Shown: piece after piece, positions 44,285 to 52,867 of the stretch
Position numbering within the stretch: position 1 is the first letter of the stretch
Layout of the letters: the number at the start of each line of letters is the position of its first letter
DNA from: Lachnospiraceae bacterium
Lineage (GTDB): Bacteria; Bacillota; Clostridia; Lachnospirales; Anaerotignaceae
Direction: 5' to 3'
NCBI GenBank assembly: GCA_910576545.1
Contig: CAJTKM010000002.1
Coordinates: 1 to 64,000, forward strand
Length of the DNA: 64,000 bases
Made by a program: the position numbers and the translations under genes
The notes under the pieces: generated by a model
What the model was told of the DNA's origin: nothing
The model's database searches: none
Seen by the model: only the letters and a program-made list of their open reading frames with translations

Positions 44285-44545
44285 TTTTCTGATACCGCCC
44301 CGCAAAACATAATTTTGCAGTAAACTTTTGTTTTGGCAAACTATCGCATATAAATAACCTGAAACCCTGCCATGTTACCTCAAAAAATGAGACTTTTTGC
44401 AGAAAAGGCTCTGTTTTTGAGGGGAGTCCGAGGGATAGTTTATCCCTCGGCCGTTGAGGGGTGCGGGGGCATTCGGAAGCCCCCGCGTTTTGGCTACTTT
44501 TGCTCCAAAAGTAGCTCCCCGAAGGGAAAAATCTGTCTGGAAAAA
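44285..44545. repeat. Hairpin-rich segment upstream of mnmE
   Basis: Contains CGCAAAACATAATTTTGC, GAGGGATAGTTTATCCCTC, GGGGGCATTCGGAAGCCCCC and GGCTACTTTTGCTCCAAAAGTAG-type dyads (arms CTACTTTTG/CAAAAGTAG). It is related in style to the modular repeat but carries a different set of hairpins. No gene seen. Confidence 0.6.
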
Positions 44546-44580
44546 GACATTCGTTAGATATGAAAAATTTGGAGGAAACA

Positions 44581-45972
44581 ATGAAACGCGAAAATAGATT
44601 GGACGACATCATCGCCGCCATTTCCACGCCCATCGGCACAGGCGGTATCGGCATTGTCCGCATGAGCGGCGCGGGCTGTATCGCCCTTGCGGATACGCTC
44701 TTTCGGGGCAAAAAACCCCTGAGAGAAAAACCCAGCCATACCCTTTCTTATGGCAGAATCATAAACGGCGCAGACGGCGAAATCATAGACGAGGTTCTCG
44801 TTTCCGTAATGAAATCGCCGCAGACCTATACAAAAGAGGATATTGTAGAAATCAACTGCCACGGCGGGCCGCTGGTGACGCGCCGTGTGCTGGAAGCACT
44901 GCTTGCGGCAGGCGCGCGCCTTGCCGAGCCGGGCGAATTTACAAAACGCAGCTTTTTGAACGGCAGGATTGATTTGACGCAGGCAGAGGCAGTGATAGAT
45001 TTGATTCATTCCAAAACGGAGCTTTCCCGCCAGTCCGCCGTAGGCCAGCTGGAAGGACGGCTGAAAAAAGCCGTGCGGGAAATGCGCGAAGAAATCCTTG
45101 ACATGGTTGCCGCCATAGAAGCCGCTATTGATTACCCGGATTATGATATCGAGGAAGAAACATATTCCTCTATGGAGCAGGGTACGCAGGGGCTTTTGAC
45201 GCGCGTGGAGGACCTGCTGAAAAATGCCGACCGCGGCAAAATCATTCGCGAAGGCGTGCAGACGGTCATCATTGGCAAGCCGAATGTTGGCAAATCCTCC
45301 CTGCTGAACTGGCTTCTGGAGGAGGACCGCGCTATTGTGACAGACATTCCCGGCACAACGCGGGATACGGTGGAAGAATACCTGAACATTGGCGGTATTC
45401 CGGTGAAAATCGTGGATACGGCTGGCATACGGGAAACGGCAGACGCGGCGGAGCGCATCGGTGTGGAAAAATCCCGCACATATGCCGAAGCCGCCGACCT
45501 CATTATTATGATGCTGGACTCCTCCCGCCCACTGGAAGATGAGGACAGGGAAATTTTATCTTTTATCCGTGAAAAAAAGACGGTCGTACTGCTGAATAAG
45601 ACGGATTTGGAACAGCGGCTTTCTGTTACGGAATTGGAGGGATTTGTTCCCGGAAAACGGATACTTCCCATTTCCGTAAAGCGCAACGAGGGCTTTGAAC
45701 ACCTGCTGGATACGCTAAAGGAAATGTTTCTGGAAGGAAACGGTACGGCGCAGGAAAACAGTCTGCTTGTGAATACGCGCCACAAGGACGCCTTGCTGCG
45801 GGCAAAAGCCGCACTGGCGCACTGTATGGAGACCATACAGAACCGTATGCCGGAGGATTTCATTTCCATGGATTTGCAGGATGCGAACATTGCATTGGGC
45901 GAAATCACCGGCGATACGAGTGATGAGGAAATCATAGACAGGATTTTCACAAAATTCTGCCTCGGCAAGTAA
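44581..45972 (+). CDS. mnmE: tRNA uridine-5-carboxymethylaminomethyl GTPase MnmE
   Basis: A 463-residue GTPase starting MKRENRLDDIIAAISTPIGTGGIGIVRMSG (in segments); ATG at 44581 after GGAGG. It has the formyl-THF-binding N-terminal domain, a helical domain with SFLNGRIDLTQAEAVIDLI, and a G domain with GKPNVGKSS at about 231, DIPGTTRD, DTAG and NKTD. The C-terminal CLGK bears the catalytic Cys. It works with MnmG on wobble uridines. mnmG is not in the window. Confidence 0.97.
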   Translation: MKRENRLDDIIAAISTPIGTGGIGIVRMSGAGCIALADTLFRGKKPLREKPSHTLSYGRIINGADGEIIDEVLVSVMKSPQTYTKEDIVEINCHGGPLVTRRVLEALLAAGARLAEPGEFTKRSFLNGRIDLTQAEAVIDLIHSKTELSRQSAVGQLEGRLKKAVREMREEILDMVAAIEAAIDYPDYDIEEETYSSMEQGTQGLLTRVEDLLKNADRGKIIREGVQTVIIGKPNVGKSSLLNWLLEEDRAIVTDIPGTTRDTVEEYLNIGGIPVKIVDTAGIRETADAAERIGVEKSRTYAEAADLIIMMLDSSRPLEDEDREILSFIREKKTVVLLNKTDLEQRLSVTELEGFVPGKRILPISVKRNEGFEHLLDTLKEMFLEGNGTAQENSLLVNTRHKDALLRAKAALAHCMETIQNRMPEDFISMDLQDANIALGEITGDTSDEEIIDRIFTKFCLGK

Positions 45973-46001
45973 TCTTTGATTGTGAAAAAGGAGGTATTTT
46001 T

Positions 46002-46847
46002 ATGAAAGTCGGTCTTGTGTTGGAAGGCGGCGCGGCAAGGGGTGTATTTACCGCCGGGGTGCTGGATTACTGGATGGAGCAGGGGCTGATGTTCCCCTAT
46101 ATTGCCGGTGTTTCGATTGGCGCGTGCAACGCTATGGATTATATTTCAGGGCAGCCCGGGCGCACGCGGGACTGCATGATTCACACCGATAAAAAATACG
46201 CGTACTGCGGCATAGGCACATTTCTGCGGAAAGGGCATCTTTTTGATCTGGACAAGCCCTTTGACGATTTTCCGAACAGGGATTTTCTTTTTGATTATGA
46301 CACATATTTTGCCAGCGGTACGGAACGCGAATATGTATGTTCCAACTGCGAAACGGGCAGGCCGGAATATCTTTCGGACGATGGGAAAAGTAGGGAACGG
46401 CTGATGCTGATAGGGCGGGCGTCCTCGGCCCTGCCGGGTGCGTCCCCTGTTGTTTTTATTGAAAATGTGCCGTATGTAGATGGCGGGATTACGGATTCCA
46501 TTCCTGTACGCCGCGCTTTTGAAAAGGGCTGTGATAAAGTTGTCGTCGTACAGACCCGCCGGAACAGTTTCCGTATGAAACCATCTAAAACGGCAAAAGC
46601 AATCGCGCGGATGTACAGGGAATACCCGCGCATGGGCGAAAATCTTCTGAACCGCCCGAAGGTGTATAACCGGACGCTTGCGGATATCCGCAGATGGGAA
46701 AAGGAGGGCAGGGTGTTTGCCATTCGTCCGGAACTGCCGGAGGTTAAGCGTATGGAACGGGAATACCATACGCTGATGCGGTTTTACGCGCATGGTTACT
46801 GGCTTGCGCAGAAGTTGTATCCGGAACTGCTGTCGTTCATGGGCTGA
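46002..46847 (+). CDS. Patatin-like phospholipase
   Basis: A 281-residue serine hydrolase. The oxyanion loop GGAARG lies at residues 9-14, the nucleophile elbow GVSIG near residue 43, and the Asp of the catalytic dyad in the DGG of VPYVDGGITDSIPV. This is the typical bacterial patatin layout, with no signal peptide. Probably acts on membrane lipids. AAAGGAGG precedes the ATG; 29 bases after mnmE. Confidence 0.92.
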   Translation: MKVGLVLEGGAARGVFTAGVLDYWMEQGLMFPYIAGVSIGACNAMDYISGQPGRTRDCMIHTDKKYAYCGIGTFLRKGHLFDLDKPFDDFPNRDFLFDYDTYFASGTEREYVCSNCETGRPEYLSDDGKSRERLMLIGRASSALPGASPVVFIENVPYVDGGITDSIPVRRAFEKGCDKVVVVQTRRNSFRMKPSKTAKAIARMYREYPRMGENLLNRPKVYNRTLADIRRWEKEGRVFAIRPELPEVKRMEREYHTLMRFYAHGYWLAQKLYPELLSFMG

Positions 46848-46910
46848 GGTTCCTTTTTTCACCGGAATATGATATAATACCCCCATCCGGAAAGGAAATG
46901 GGGGATTTTT

Positions 46911-47441
46911 TTGCGCAAAAAGCTGTGCTATGTGTTTCTTGTTTTTTTTATTTATTCCGTAATTGGCTGGTGCTATGAAGTCTTTCTGGAAACTGTGGTG
47001 TACCGCTGGGGCTTTTCAAACAGAGGGTTCCTGTTTGGCCCTTATTGCCCGGTTTATGGCTTCGGTGCGCTGCTCCTGCTGTTTTTTCTGCGCCCTCTGC
47101 AAAAAAAGCGGCTCCGCTGGCATGGCGTGCCGCTATCCCCCCTGCTGGTTTTTGCAGGGGCAATGCTCCTGACGACTGCTGTGGAGCTTTTGACAAGCTA
47201 TATTCTGGAAGCCTTTACCGGCGGCTGGCTTTGGGATTACCATACATATGCCGTACAGTTTGACGGAAGGATAGCGCTGAATCCAAGCATACGCTTTGGC
47301 CTTGGCGGCCTGCTGATAGTATACGGGATACAGCCTTTTCTGGAAAAGGCGGCGGCAAAAGCAGGGGAAACATTCTGCCGGAATGCCGCTTATCTGATTG
47401 CCGCACTTTTCCTGCTCGATTTCTGTTCGACTGTTTTTTAA
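46911..47441 (+). CDS. CmpB-like putative ABC-transporter permease family membrane protein
   Basis: A 176-residue protein from a TTG at 46911 behind GGGGGAT. Four to five hydrophobic segments and the family phrase FFIYSVIGWCYEVFLETVVYRWGFSNRGFLFGPYCPVYGFG (in segments) identify the PF06541-type membrane family. Its function is undefined despite the database name. The stop overlaps the convergent exporter gene. Confidence 0.8.
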   Translation: MRKKLCYVFLVFFIYSVIGWCYEVFLETVVYRWGFSNRGFLFGPYCPVYGFGALLLLFFLRPLQKKRLRWHGVPLSPLLVFAGAMLLTTAVELLTSYILEAFTGGWLWDYHTYAVQFDGRIALNPSIRFGLGGLLIVYGIQPFLEKAAAKAGETFCRNAAYLIAALFLLDFCSTVF

Positions 47442-47752
47442 GAAGTCAGTTTCAGGCCCAGTATCCCAATCAGTATGAACGCTAAAAATACTATACGGTA
47501 CAGGCTCAGCGGTTCATGGAATATGACTGCGCCGAACAGTATTGCGCCGGCTGCGCCGATGCCTGTCCAGATTGCATAAGCTGTGCCGAGCGGCAGTGTT
47601 TTTGTCGCAAGGGACAGGAAATAAAAACTGACAACCATGCCGCCGATTGTGACGGCGGAAGGCAGGAATTTGGAAAAGCCTTCCGAAAATTTCAGGGCAG
47701 TAGACCATACGACTTCAAAAAGCCCCGCAATTGTCAGATATACCCATGGCAT
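47438..47752 (-). CDS. sugE: SMR-family guanidinium exporter (SugE/Gdx type)
   Basis: A 104-residue, four-helix small multidrug-resistance protein: MPWVYLTIAGLFEVVWSTALKFSEGF with the essential membrane Glu at position 13, and GTAYAIWTGIGAAGAILFG. Signature residues match the Gdx subgroup, which exports guanidinium. A guanidine-I riboswitch lies directly upstream, strongly supporting the substrate. AAAGGGGGTGAT precedes the ATG. Confidence 0.93.
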   Translation of the reverse strand: MPWVYLTIAGLFEVVWSTALKFSEGFSKFLPSAVTIGGMVVSFYFLSLATKTLPLGTAYAIWTGIGAAGAILFGAVIFHEPLSLYRIVFLAFILIGILGLKLTS

Positions 47753-47778
47753 ACCATCACCCCCTTTTTTGCAAAATA

Positions 47779-47895
47779 AAAAGCCCGAAAAATATCACGT
47801 GATATTCTCCCGGGCTTTTTTCCCTCCGTGTCCGCGGCAGTGGGCCGCGTGTTTTCTCTTGGTCGCTGTCCGGCAGTGCCGCGGAACCCTAGAAA
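47779..47895 (-). ncRNA. Guanidine-I (ykkC) riboswitch
   Basis: On the minus strand the aptamer shows the hallmark blocks TCTAGGGTTCCGCGG, CCGGACAGCGACCAAGAG, ACGGAGGGA and AAAGCCCGGGAGA. AGCCCGG then competes in a terminator stem (GCCCG/CGGGC with a TATCACGTGATA inner stem) followed by TTTTT. Guanidine binding would favour read-through into the exporter gene. Confidence 0.93.
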
Positions 47896-47910
47896 ACGAT
47901 TTGCAGATAT

Positions 47911-47939
47911 ATTATATCCTGTTGCCTGTGAAGTGTCAA
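47911..47939 (-). promoter_or_regulatory. Promoter of the guanidine riboswitch-sugE transcript
   Basis: Reading leftward: perfect -35 TTGACA (47934-47939), 17-base spacer, perfect -10 TATAAT (47911-47916). Confidence 0.88.
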
Positions 47940-48012
47940 GGAAAAAAGCGGCATAGCCATAAACGGGAAATCGCCTTGCCTTCCTTCCGGAAAACAAGGC
48001 GATTTTGCTGCT

Positions 48013-48906
48013 TTATCTGCCGCACATTTCCTGATATTTCTGTATCGCCGCCTGCAATTCCTCATCTGATACATGGTCGCGCTTTGCGACTTCCTGCATG
48101 ATAGCCAATCCTTCTTCAAAAAGGCTGTCTTTCAGTTCAGGGTCATTTTCTGTGCTGGTAACGAGATATGTATAGTGTTTTATGACTTCCTCAATAGAGA
48201 TATATCTGGAATAGGGATAATATTGTTTTTCCAGCGCATTTAATTCCATTTCTGGAATACCGATATAAAAATCCCGAAGTCCGTCCAATGTGTTGAATTT
48301 GATGATGGTGAAATCTCCATACAGATAATCCACACTTCCGCCGTCCCTGTATGCACCGCCCCGAATTTCCTTATTTTCTAAATCCTGCCAGCCTTTCCGC
48401 CGAATATCCTGCGGCGTGAGTTTCCCCTCCTGCAACGCCTGTGCCAGCGGCAGTGTCTGCCCGTCTATTGTGATAGAAACATCGGAAAGTCCATAATAAT
48501 ACAGGCTGTACGATGTTGAGCCATTCTCATATTTCTCATTGACCCGCAGTATTTCCGTCCGTTCCTTTTTTCCAGAAGGTGTGACGCTCAACTCAAAATC
48601 CAAATTGCCAATGGTATCCCTGTCTGCTTCTATGGTAGGCGGCGGGGTCGTCAGCGTGACGGTTTTGGTGTCATTGTCCCATGCAACTTCTTTCCCGACA
48701 GCCTCCCCGACCGCGCGGACGGGCAGGTAAGTCGTGCCGTTGTAAATAAACGGCTCGGCAGGTGTGGAAAGCTGTTTTCCGTCCACAATGATTTTAATGT
48801 CCCTGAACGCCGCAGAGATTTCCCGCGTGCCGTCCTCCGCGGAAACAGGACACGTCCCCAGAGCCATTGCGCCTATTAAACAAAATACAAATGCTTTCTT
48901 TTTCAT
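48013..48906 (-). CDS. Secreted stalk-domain protein, tandem copy 1
   Basis: A 297-residue exported protein with a signal peptide ending near PVSAEDG. The stalk (Cu_amine_oxidN1-like) domain spans about 25-90 (IKIIVDGKQLSTPAEPFIYNGTTYLPVRAVGEAVGKEVAWDNDTKTV, in segments). A Pro-rich linker and a C-terminal domain follow, containing RTEILRVNEKYENGSTSYSLYYYGLSDVSITIDG. It lies 21 bases downstream of a close paralogue; the first 130 residues are nearly identical and the C-terminal halves differ. Confidence 0.8.
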   Translation of the reverse strand: MKKKAFVFCLIGAMALGTCPVSAEDGTREISAAFRDIKIIVDGKQLSTPAEPFIYNGTTYLPVRAVGEAVGKEVAWDNDTKTVTLTTPPPTIEADRDTIGNLDFELSVTPSGKKERTEILRVNEKYENGSTSYSLYYYGLSDVSITIDGQTLPLAQALQEGKLTPQDIRRKGWQDLENKEIRGGAYRDGGSVDYLYGDFTIIKFNTLDGLRDFYIGIPEMELNALEKQYYPYSRYISIEEVIKHYTYLVTSTENDPELKDSLFEEGLAIMQEVAKRDHVSDEELQAAIQKYQEMCGR

Positions 48907-48927
48907 AAAAAATCCCCTTTCTGCTGT

Positions 48928-49836
48928 TTATTGCAAATACATTTTACACGTTTCTTTATACTTTTGCAGGGTTTCCTGCAATTCCTCGTCCGACAGTTCA
49001 TAGAGGCGTGCAGTTTCTTCTATCTTGCTCAGTCCTTCCTCAAAAGTTTCCTGTTTTTGTTCTGGTGTGTTCTTCCAGTAAGCTATATTATTTATATAAT
49101 ACTCAACAATCCACTCAACAGTAGGACAACCAAAAAGAGGATAATACGAGTCTATCAATTCATTCATTTTCATTTTCGGAAAGCCGATATATAAATCTTG
49201 CGGCGTTTCACCCGTCATTGCATAAAGCTGCATAATCGTATAATCTTTACACCAAAATGATGTACCCCCGTCGCCTCTGGTAGCACTGACTGTTGCATTA
49301 CCGTTTTTTTCTTCAATCATGCATTTTCGTAAAATATCCATCAGCAGGACTTTCTCCTCCTGCAATGCCTGTGCCAGCGGCAGTGTTTCTCCGTCTATTG
49401 TGATAGAAACATCGGAAAGCCCATAGTAATACAGGCTATACGATTTTGTTTCATTTCCCGACTTCTCATTGACCCGCAGTATTTCCGTCCGTTCTTTTTT
49501 GCCCGAGGGCGTGATGCTTATTTCGAAATCCAGATTGCCTGTGATATCCCTGTCTGCTTCTATGGTGGGCGGCGGGGTCGTCAGCGTGACGGTTTTGGTG
49601 TCATTGTCCCATGCAACTTCTTTCCCGACAGCCTCCCCGACAGCGCGGACGGGCAGGTAAGTCGTGCCGTTGTAAATAAACGGCTCGGCAGGTGTGGAAA
49701 GCTGTTTCCCATCCACAATGATTTTAATGTCCCTGAACGCCGCAGAGATTTCCCGCGTGCCGTCCTCCGCGGAAACGGGACACGTCCCTAAAACCATCGC
49801 ACCCAGTAAAGAAAGTACAAATACATTCTTTTTCAT
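48928..49836 (-). CDS. Secreted stalk-domain protein, tandem copy 2
   Basis: A 302-residue paralogue of the downstream gene, with the same signal peptide style (MKKNVFVLSLLGAMVLGTCPVSA) and an identical stalk domain. The C-terminal part diverges (about residues 170-302), ending LSDEELQETLQKYKETCKMYL. The pair seems to result from recent tandem duplication; nucleotide identity in the stalk region is very high. Extracellular, probably cell-wall-associated; function unknown. Confidence 0.8.
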   Translation of the reverse strand: MKKNVFVLSLLGAMVLGTCPVSAEDGTREISAAFRDIKIIVDGKQLSTPAEPFIYNGTTYLPVRAVGEAVGKEVAWDNDTKTVTLTTPPPTIEADRDITGNLDFEISITPSGKKERTEILRVNEKSGNETKSYSLYYYGLSDVSITIDGETLPLAQALQEEKVLLMDILRKCMIEEKNGNATVSATRGDGGTSFWCKDYTIMQLYAMTGETPQDLYIGFPKMKMNELIDSYYPLFGCPTVEWIVEYYINNIAYWKNTPEQKQETFEEGLSKIEETARLYELSDEELQETLQKYKETCKMYLQ

Positions 49837-50002
49837 AAGTTTCCCCCTTTTGTTTATTTTGCTGATTTTTTGAAATAAATTATCTGTAACTACAAAATAG
49901 TATAAAGGAAAGTGTAGACGGAATCAACAAATAGCAGAAAATGTCATAAAATTGATATATAACTGAAATATTATGGTAATATTGCACAAATTACGCCAAC
50001 GC

Positions 50003-50036
50003 AAAAAAGTACCGCAGAACAAAATCCTGCGGCACA
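50003..50036 (-). terminator. Terminator of the 50045 membrane-protein gene
   Basis: On the minus strand GTGCCGCAG/CTGCGGTAC stem followed by TTTTTT, directly after the stop codon. Confidence 0.8.
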
Positions 50037-50044
50037 GTCCGGCA

Positions 50045-50875
50045 TTATTCCAGTTTCATTTCATAAGTTACAATTTCGCCGTCCCAGCGTTCATAGAATA
50101 AGTCCAAAGTTTGAGGATCCAGCCAATGCCTGATTTCCGAGCCTTCCGGCGCAGGCGTTTCCCCGATGATTACCCCGCGTACAGGGCTGACCGCCGCCGC
50201 CCAGGGTTCCCCGCCCTTTTCTGCAGAAAAAAGATAGACAGATGTTTCCATATCTTCCGGCAGAAAATCATTGTCCGGCATATCGTCCGCCAGATATTCC
50301 CCTTTTTGAACTTCTTGAAAGACGATGTTTTCATAGCCCTGTTCCTGCAAAAGCTTTACCGCGCGCGGCTGGGAAATATATCCTGCCGCCAAAACTCCGG
50401 CAAAAGTCCCCGCCAGAATCAGACAATAAATAAAAATCAGCATATGCACTGCCTTGAGCCGATTTGTGATTTTTGGCGGAAGCAGCAATGTCGGGTACAG
50501 AAATATGATTTGAAACGCGGGCACAAAAGACCATCGTTCCCGAAGCCCCAAAAAAACTAAATATATTCCAAGCGGAATATACAGAAAATATAATACCCGA
50601 TTCAGCCGGTTTTCTGTTTTATCTAATGGTTTTGGCGGCTTCATTTCACTACGGTACCATGTAATTACAAGAAATATAATAAGAAATACAGCAAATGGAA
50701 TCGTGCCTGCCCCTAGAACACCTTGGTAAAGCCTGTATTCCACCAGATATGAAACAAAAATTTCTGCCGCACAGCACAAAAACGCTATGCCCCAGACCCA
50801 TGCCGGCGCGTGTACAAAGCAGAATTTCCCCCATTCTCCATATGCAAGGCGTTCCTTTTCCTTGATTTTTTCCAC
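50045..50875 (-). CDS. Membrane protein of unknown function, copy 1
   Basis: A 276-residue protein: about five hydrophobic segments in the first 180 residues, then an external-looking domain with GYENIVFQEVQKGEYLADDMPDNDFLPEDMETSVYLFSAE, AAVSPVRGVIIGETPAPEGSEI (in segments). I do not recognise the family. It has a neighbour paralogue at 50952-51692 sharing topology and the C-terminal domain. This copy retains the last 30 residues that the other has lost. Confidence 0.65.
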   Translation of the reverse strand: MEKIKEKERLAYGEWGKFCFVHAPAWVWGIAFLCCAAEIFVSYLVEYRLYQGVLGAGTIPFAVFLIIFLVITWYRSEMKPPKPLDKTENRLNRVLYFLYIPLGIYLVFLGLRERWSFVPAFQIIFLYPTLLLPPKITNRLKAVHMLIFIYCLILAGTFAGVLAAGYISQPRAVKLLQEQGYENIVFQEVQKGEYLADDMPDNDFLPEDMETSVYLFSAEKGGEPWAAAVSPVRGVIIGETPAPEGSEIRHWLDPQTLDLFYERWDGEIVTYEMKLE

Positions 50876-50893
50876 TCTTATCCCTCCTGTCTC

Positions 50894-50952
50894 AGAACCT
50901 ATCCGTAAATAAGATATGTGCAGATTGCATAGATAATTTACGGATAGGTTCT
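50894..50952. mobile_element. 59-bp MITE-like element with 17-bp inverted ends
   Basis: Perfect 17-bp ends (AGAACCTATCCGTAAAT at 50894-50910, complement at 50936-50952), interior ATATGTGCAGATTGCA close to that of the 163-bp element at 13774-13936. It looks like a minimal, internally deleted member of that family. The last base of the preceding gene's stop codon lies within its end. Confidence 0.7.
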
Positions 50953-51692
50953 TAATGCATTCGCAGCCAGAATTCTATTTCTGAGCCTTCCGGCGCGGGC
51001 GTTTCCCCGATGATTACCCCGCGCACAGGGCTGACCGCCGCCGCCCAGAACTCCCCGTCTTTTTCCGCAGAAAAGAGATAAATGGGATTTTCCCATTCCT
51101 CCGGCAGAAAGTCACTGTCCGGCATATCGTCCGCAATCATTCTGCCGTGGGGTGTCTGCTGAAACGTAATATCCGAATAGCCCTGTTCCTGCAAAATTTC
51201 CGTTGCCTCCGCCACGGAGGTATATCCCGCCATGTGCGGCGCAGTCAGCGTGCCGATTGTCAGCAGGGCATAAAATGCCAATATTCCCATAGGCGAATCT
51301 GTTTTTTGCAGATGCTTCGGCAAAAGAAGCGTGAGGCATGCAAAGCCCATCTGGCAGAGAGATATAATGTAGTTCCGTTCCCAGAAGAAAATCAGGCAGA
51401 ATACTGCTGCCGCCAGAATGATGGCGGCAATAAACCAGCTAAAGCATTTTTTTGCTTTCGTTTTCTCTGCTTTTTCATCATCGCGGAAAACCGGCGCGAG
51501 AAGAATCGGCAGAGGAAGCAGGGCAAGTGAAAATGTATTGGTTTTCACAACCCCTGCATAAATGCTGTGTTCCACATGGTACATAGTATAAACCGCTGTC
51601 AGCCAGCAAAGGAACGCCAGCACCCACTGCCAGCCGGGCGCGGAATCCGGACGGAATATTTCCATATCATCTTTATTTTCCATGCCAGCCAC
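50952..51692 (-). CDS. Membrane protein of unknown function, copy 2, 3'-truncated
   Basis: A 246-residue paralogue of the gene downstream: several membrane helices and the same C-terminal phrase AAVSPVRGVIIGETPAPEGSEI. It ends EFWLRMH, whereas copy 1 continues for about 28 more residues after HWL. The divergence coincides with the end of the 59-bp inverted-repeat element, whose terminal bases supply the stop codon. The insertion has therefore probably clipped the gene. The start overlaps the preceding gene region closely, suggesting an operon with the HHH-domain gene. Confidence 0.65.
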   Translation of the reverse strand: MAGMENKDDMEIFRPDSAPGWQWVLAFLCWLTAVYTMYHVEHSIYAGVVKTNTFSLALLPLPILLAPVFRDDEKAEKTKAKKCFSWFIAAIILAAAVFCLIFFWERNYIISLCQMGFACLTLLLPKHLQKTDSPMGILAFYALLTIGTLTAPHMAGYTSVAEATEILQEQGYSDITFQQTPHGRMIADDMPDSDFLPEEWENPIYLFSAEKDGEFWAAAVSPVRGVIIGETPAPEGSEIEFWLRMH

Positions 51693-51693
51693 C

Positions 51694-51945
51694 TCAATCC
51701 TTCCATGCCCACCACTTCAGCTTTGCCGGGTCGTGGATATCATTTTCCGCATAATACACTGCCATTCGGTAGACATAAAGCTGACAGCGGTCTATTTTCT
51801 GCCCTGTCATAAAGCATTCCCTTTCGTATATCTCCTGCGGGTCAGCACCCCTGAGAGATGCAATGCTGTCAAACCCCAGCATGCGCAGGGCTTCCTCTGT
51901 CCGCTTTCCGACATAGGGAATCTGCTGTAAATCCGGTTCCCTCAT
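51694..51945 (-). CDS. Helix-hairpin-helix (Cdd1-like) protein
   Basis: An 83-residue protein, MREPDLQQIPYVGKRTEEALRMLGFDSIASLRGADPQEIYERECFMTGQKIDRCQLYVYRMAVYYAEN (in segments). It carries an HhH motif (IPYVGKRTEEALRMLGF) and the Cdd1/pathogenicity-locus family pattern with CxxDxC-like spacing (here GQKIDRCQLYVYR). It overlaps the uracil-DNA glycosylase gene by four bases, suggesting a DNA-related partnership. Confidence 0.8.
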   Translation of the reverse strand: MREPDLQQIPYVGKRTEEALRMLGFDSIASLRGADPQEIYERECFMTGQKIDRCQLYVYRMAVYYAENDIHDPAKLKWWAWKD

Positions 51946-52529
51946 GAAAGCCCCCCTTCCAGAAATTCCCGCAGGGCTGTCAAATCTTTATCATAGACCT
52001 CCTGAAGCGCACGGTTGTAGATTACCGCGGCAGGGTGATAAAGTGCGAACAGGATACGTCCGTCCGGCAGTGGTTGTGGTTTGCCATGAAAATCGCCAAT
52101 GACGGCGGATTTATCGCCCGTCACTGCTTTCAACGGTACATTTCCAAGCGTTACAATGATTTTCGGCGAAACAATATTGATTTCCTCCAACAGAAACGGC
52201 AGGAAGAACTCAATTTCCTCGCCAGATGGCGGACGATTGACTGCCCTGCCCGTTTTGGGGCTTTCTTTTGTGGGGCGCAGCTTTACCACATTAGATATGT
52301 AGATTTCTTCGCGCTCCAGCCCGACTTTTTCCAAAAAAGCGGAAAGGTTTTTGCCAGCCTTGCCGACAAACGGGCGTCCCTGCTTTTCCTCATCGCCGCC
52401 GGGGGCCTCCCCAATCATCATCAGCACAGGTGCGGCAGCCCCCTCCCCGAATACAATCTTTTTTTCCGCGAACGGCGTACTGTTGTGTGCCTCTAAAAGC
52501 CGCTGTTTCCATTGTTCCAGTCGTTCCAT
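51942..52529 (-). CDS. Uracil-DNA glycosylase, family 4-like, without cysteines
   Basis: A 195-residue protein starting MERLEQWKQRLLEAHNSTPF (ATG at 52529 after GGAGG). Motif 1 GEAPGGDEEKQGRPFVGKAG and motif 2 HPAAVIYN match family 4 uracil-DNA glycosylases, which excise uracil from DNA. The four Fe-S cysteines that define classical family 4 are absent; the protein contains no Cys at all. It is coupled to a small HhH gene. Function as a glycosylase is likely but the cluster-free form is unusual. Confidence 0.85.
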   Translation of the reverse strand: MERLEQWKQRLLEAHNSTPFAEKKIVFGEGAAAPVLMMIGEAPGGDEEKQGRPFVGKAGKNLSAFLEKVGLEREEIYISNVVKLRPTKESPKTGRAVNRPPSGEEIEFFLPFLLEEINIVSPKIIVTLGNVPLKAVTGDKSAVIGDFHGKPQPLPDGRILFALYHPAAVIYNRALQEVYDKDLTALREFLEGGLS

Positions 52530-52605
52530 TATAAATACCTCCTTTGATGTGCAAATTTCCTGAATAAATTGGTAATTGCTTCCAAAATTCAGCCTTTCCA
52601 CAAGG

Positions 52606-52650
52606 TTATCCACATAATTACAGGGTTATCCACAGCATTTTTGTTGATAA
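52606..52650. promoter_or_regulatory. DnaA boxes upstream of the uracil-DNA glycosylase gene
   Basis: TTATCCACA at 52606-52614 and 52626-52634, and TGTTGATAA at 52642-52650. The remainder of the gap to 52867 has further TGTCCACAG and TGTGGAAAA relatives (about 52785-52805) but no gene. Confidence 0.6.
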
Positions 52651-52867
52651 CTTGTGAATCCTTCTATATCACAGCCCCAGCAGGGCAAATTTGTATAGTA
52701 TAGCACGCCCCTTGCCCGGAATTTCGTGGATTGCGACAATCTTCATTGTTTTTTGCACAGATTCTGTGCATAAATCCACAGTTGTCCACAGATTTCTGTG
52801 GAAAACGTGTATAAACCGGTGGATATCTGTCCGCCTGACGGAAAAAGGCGTAAGTATGTGCAGGCGT

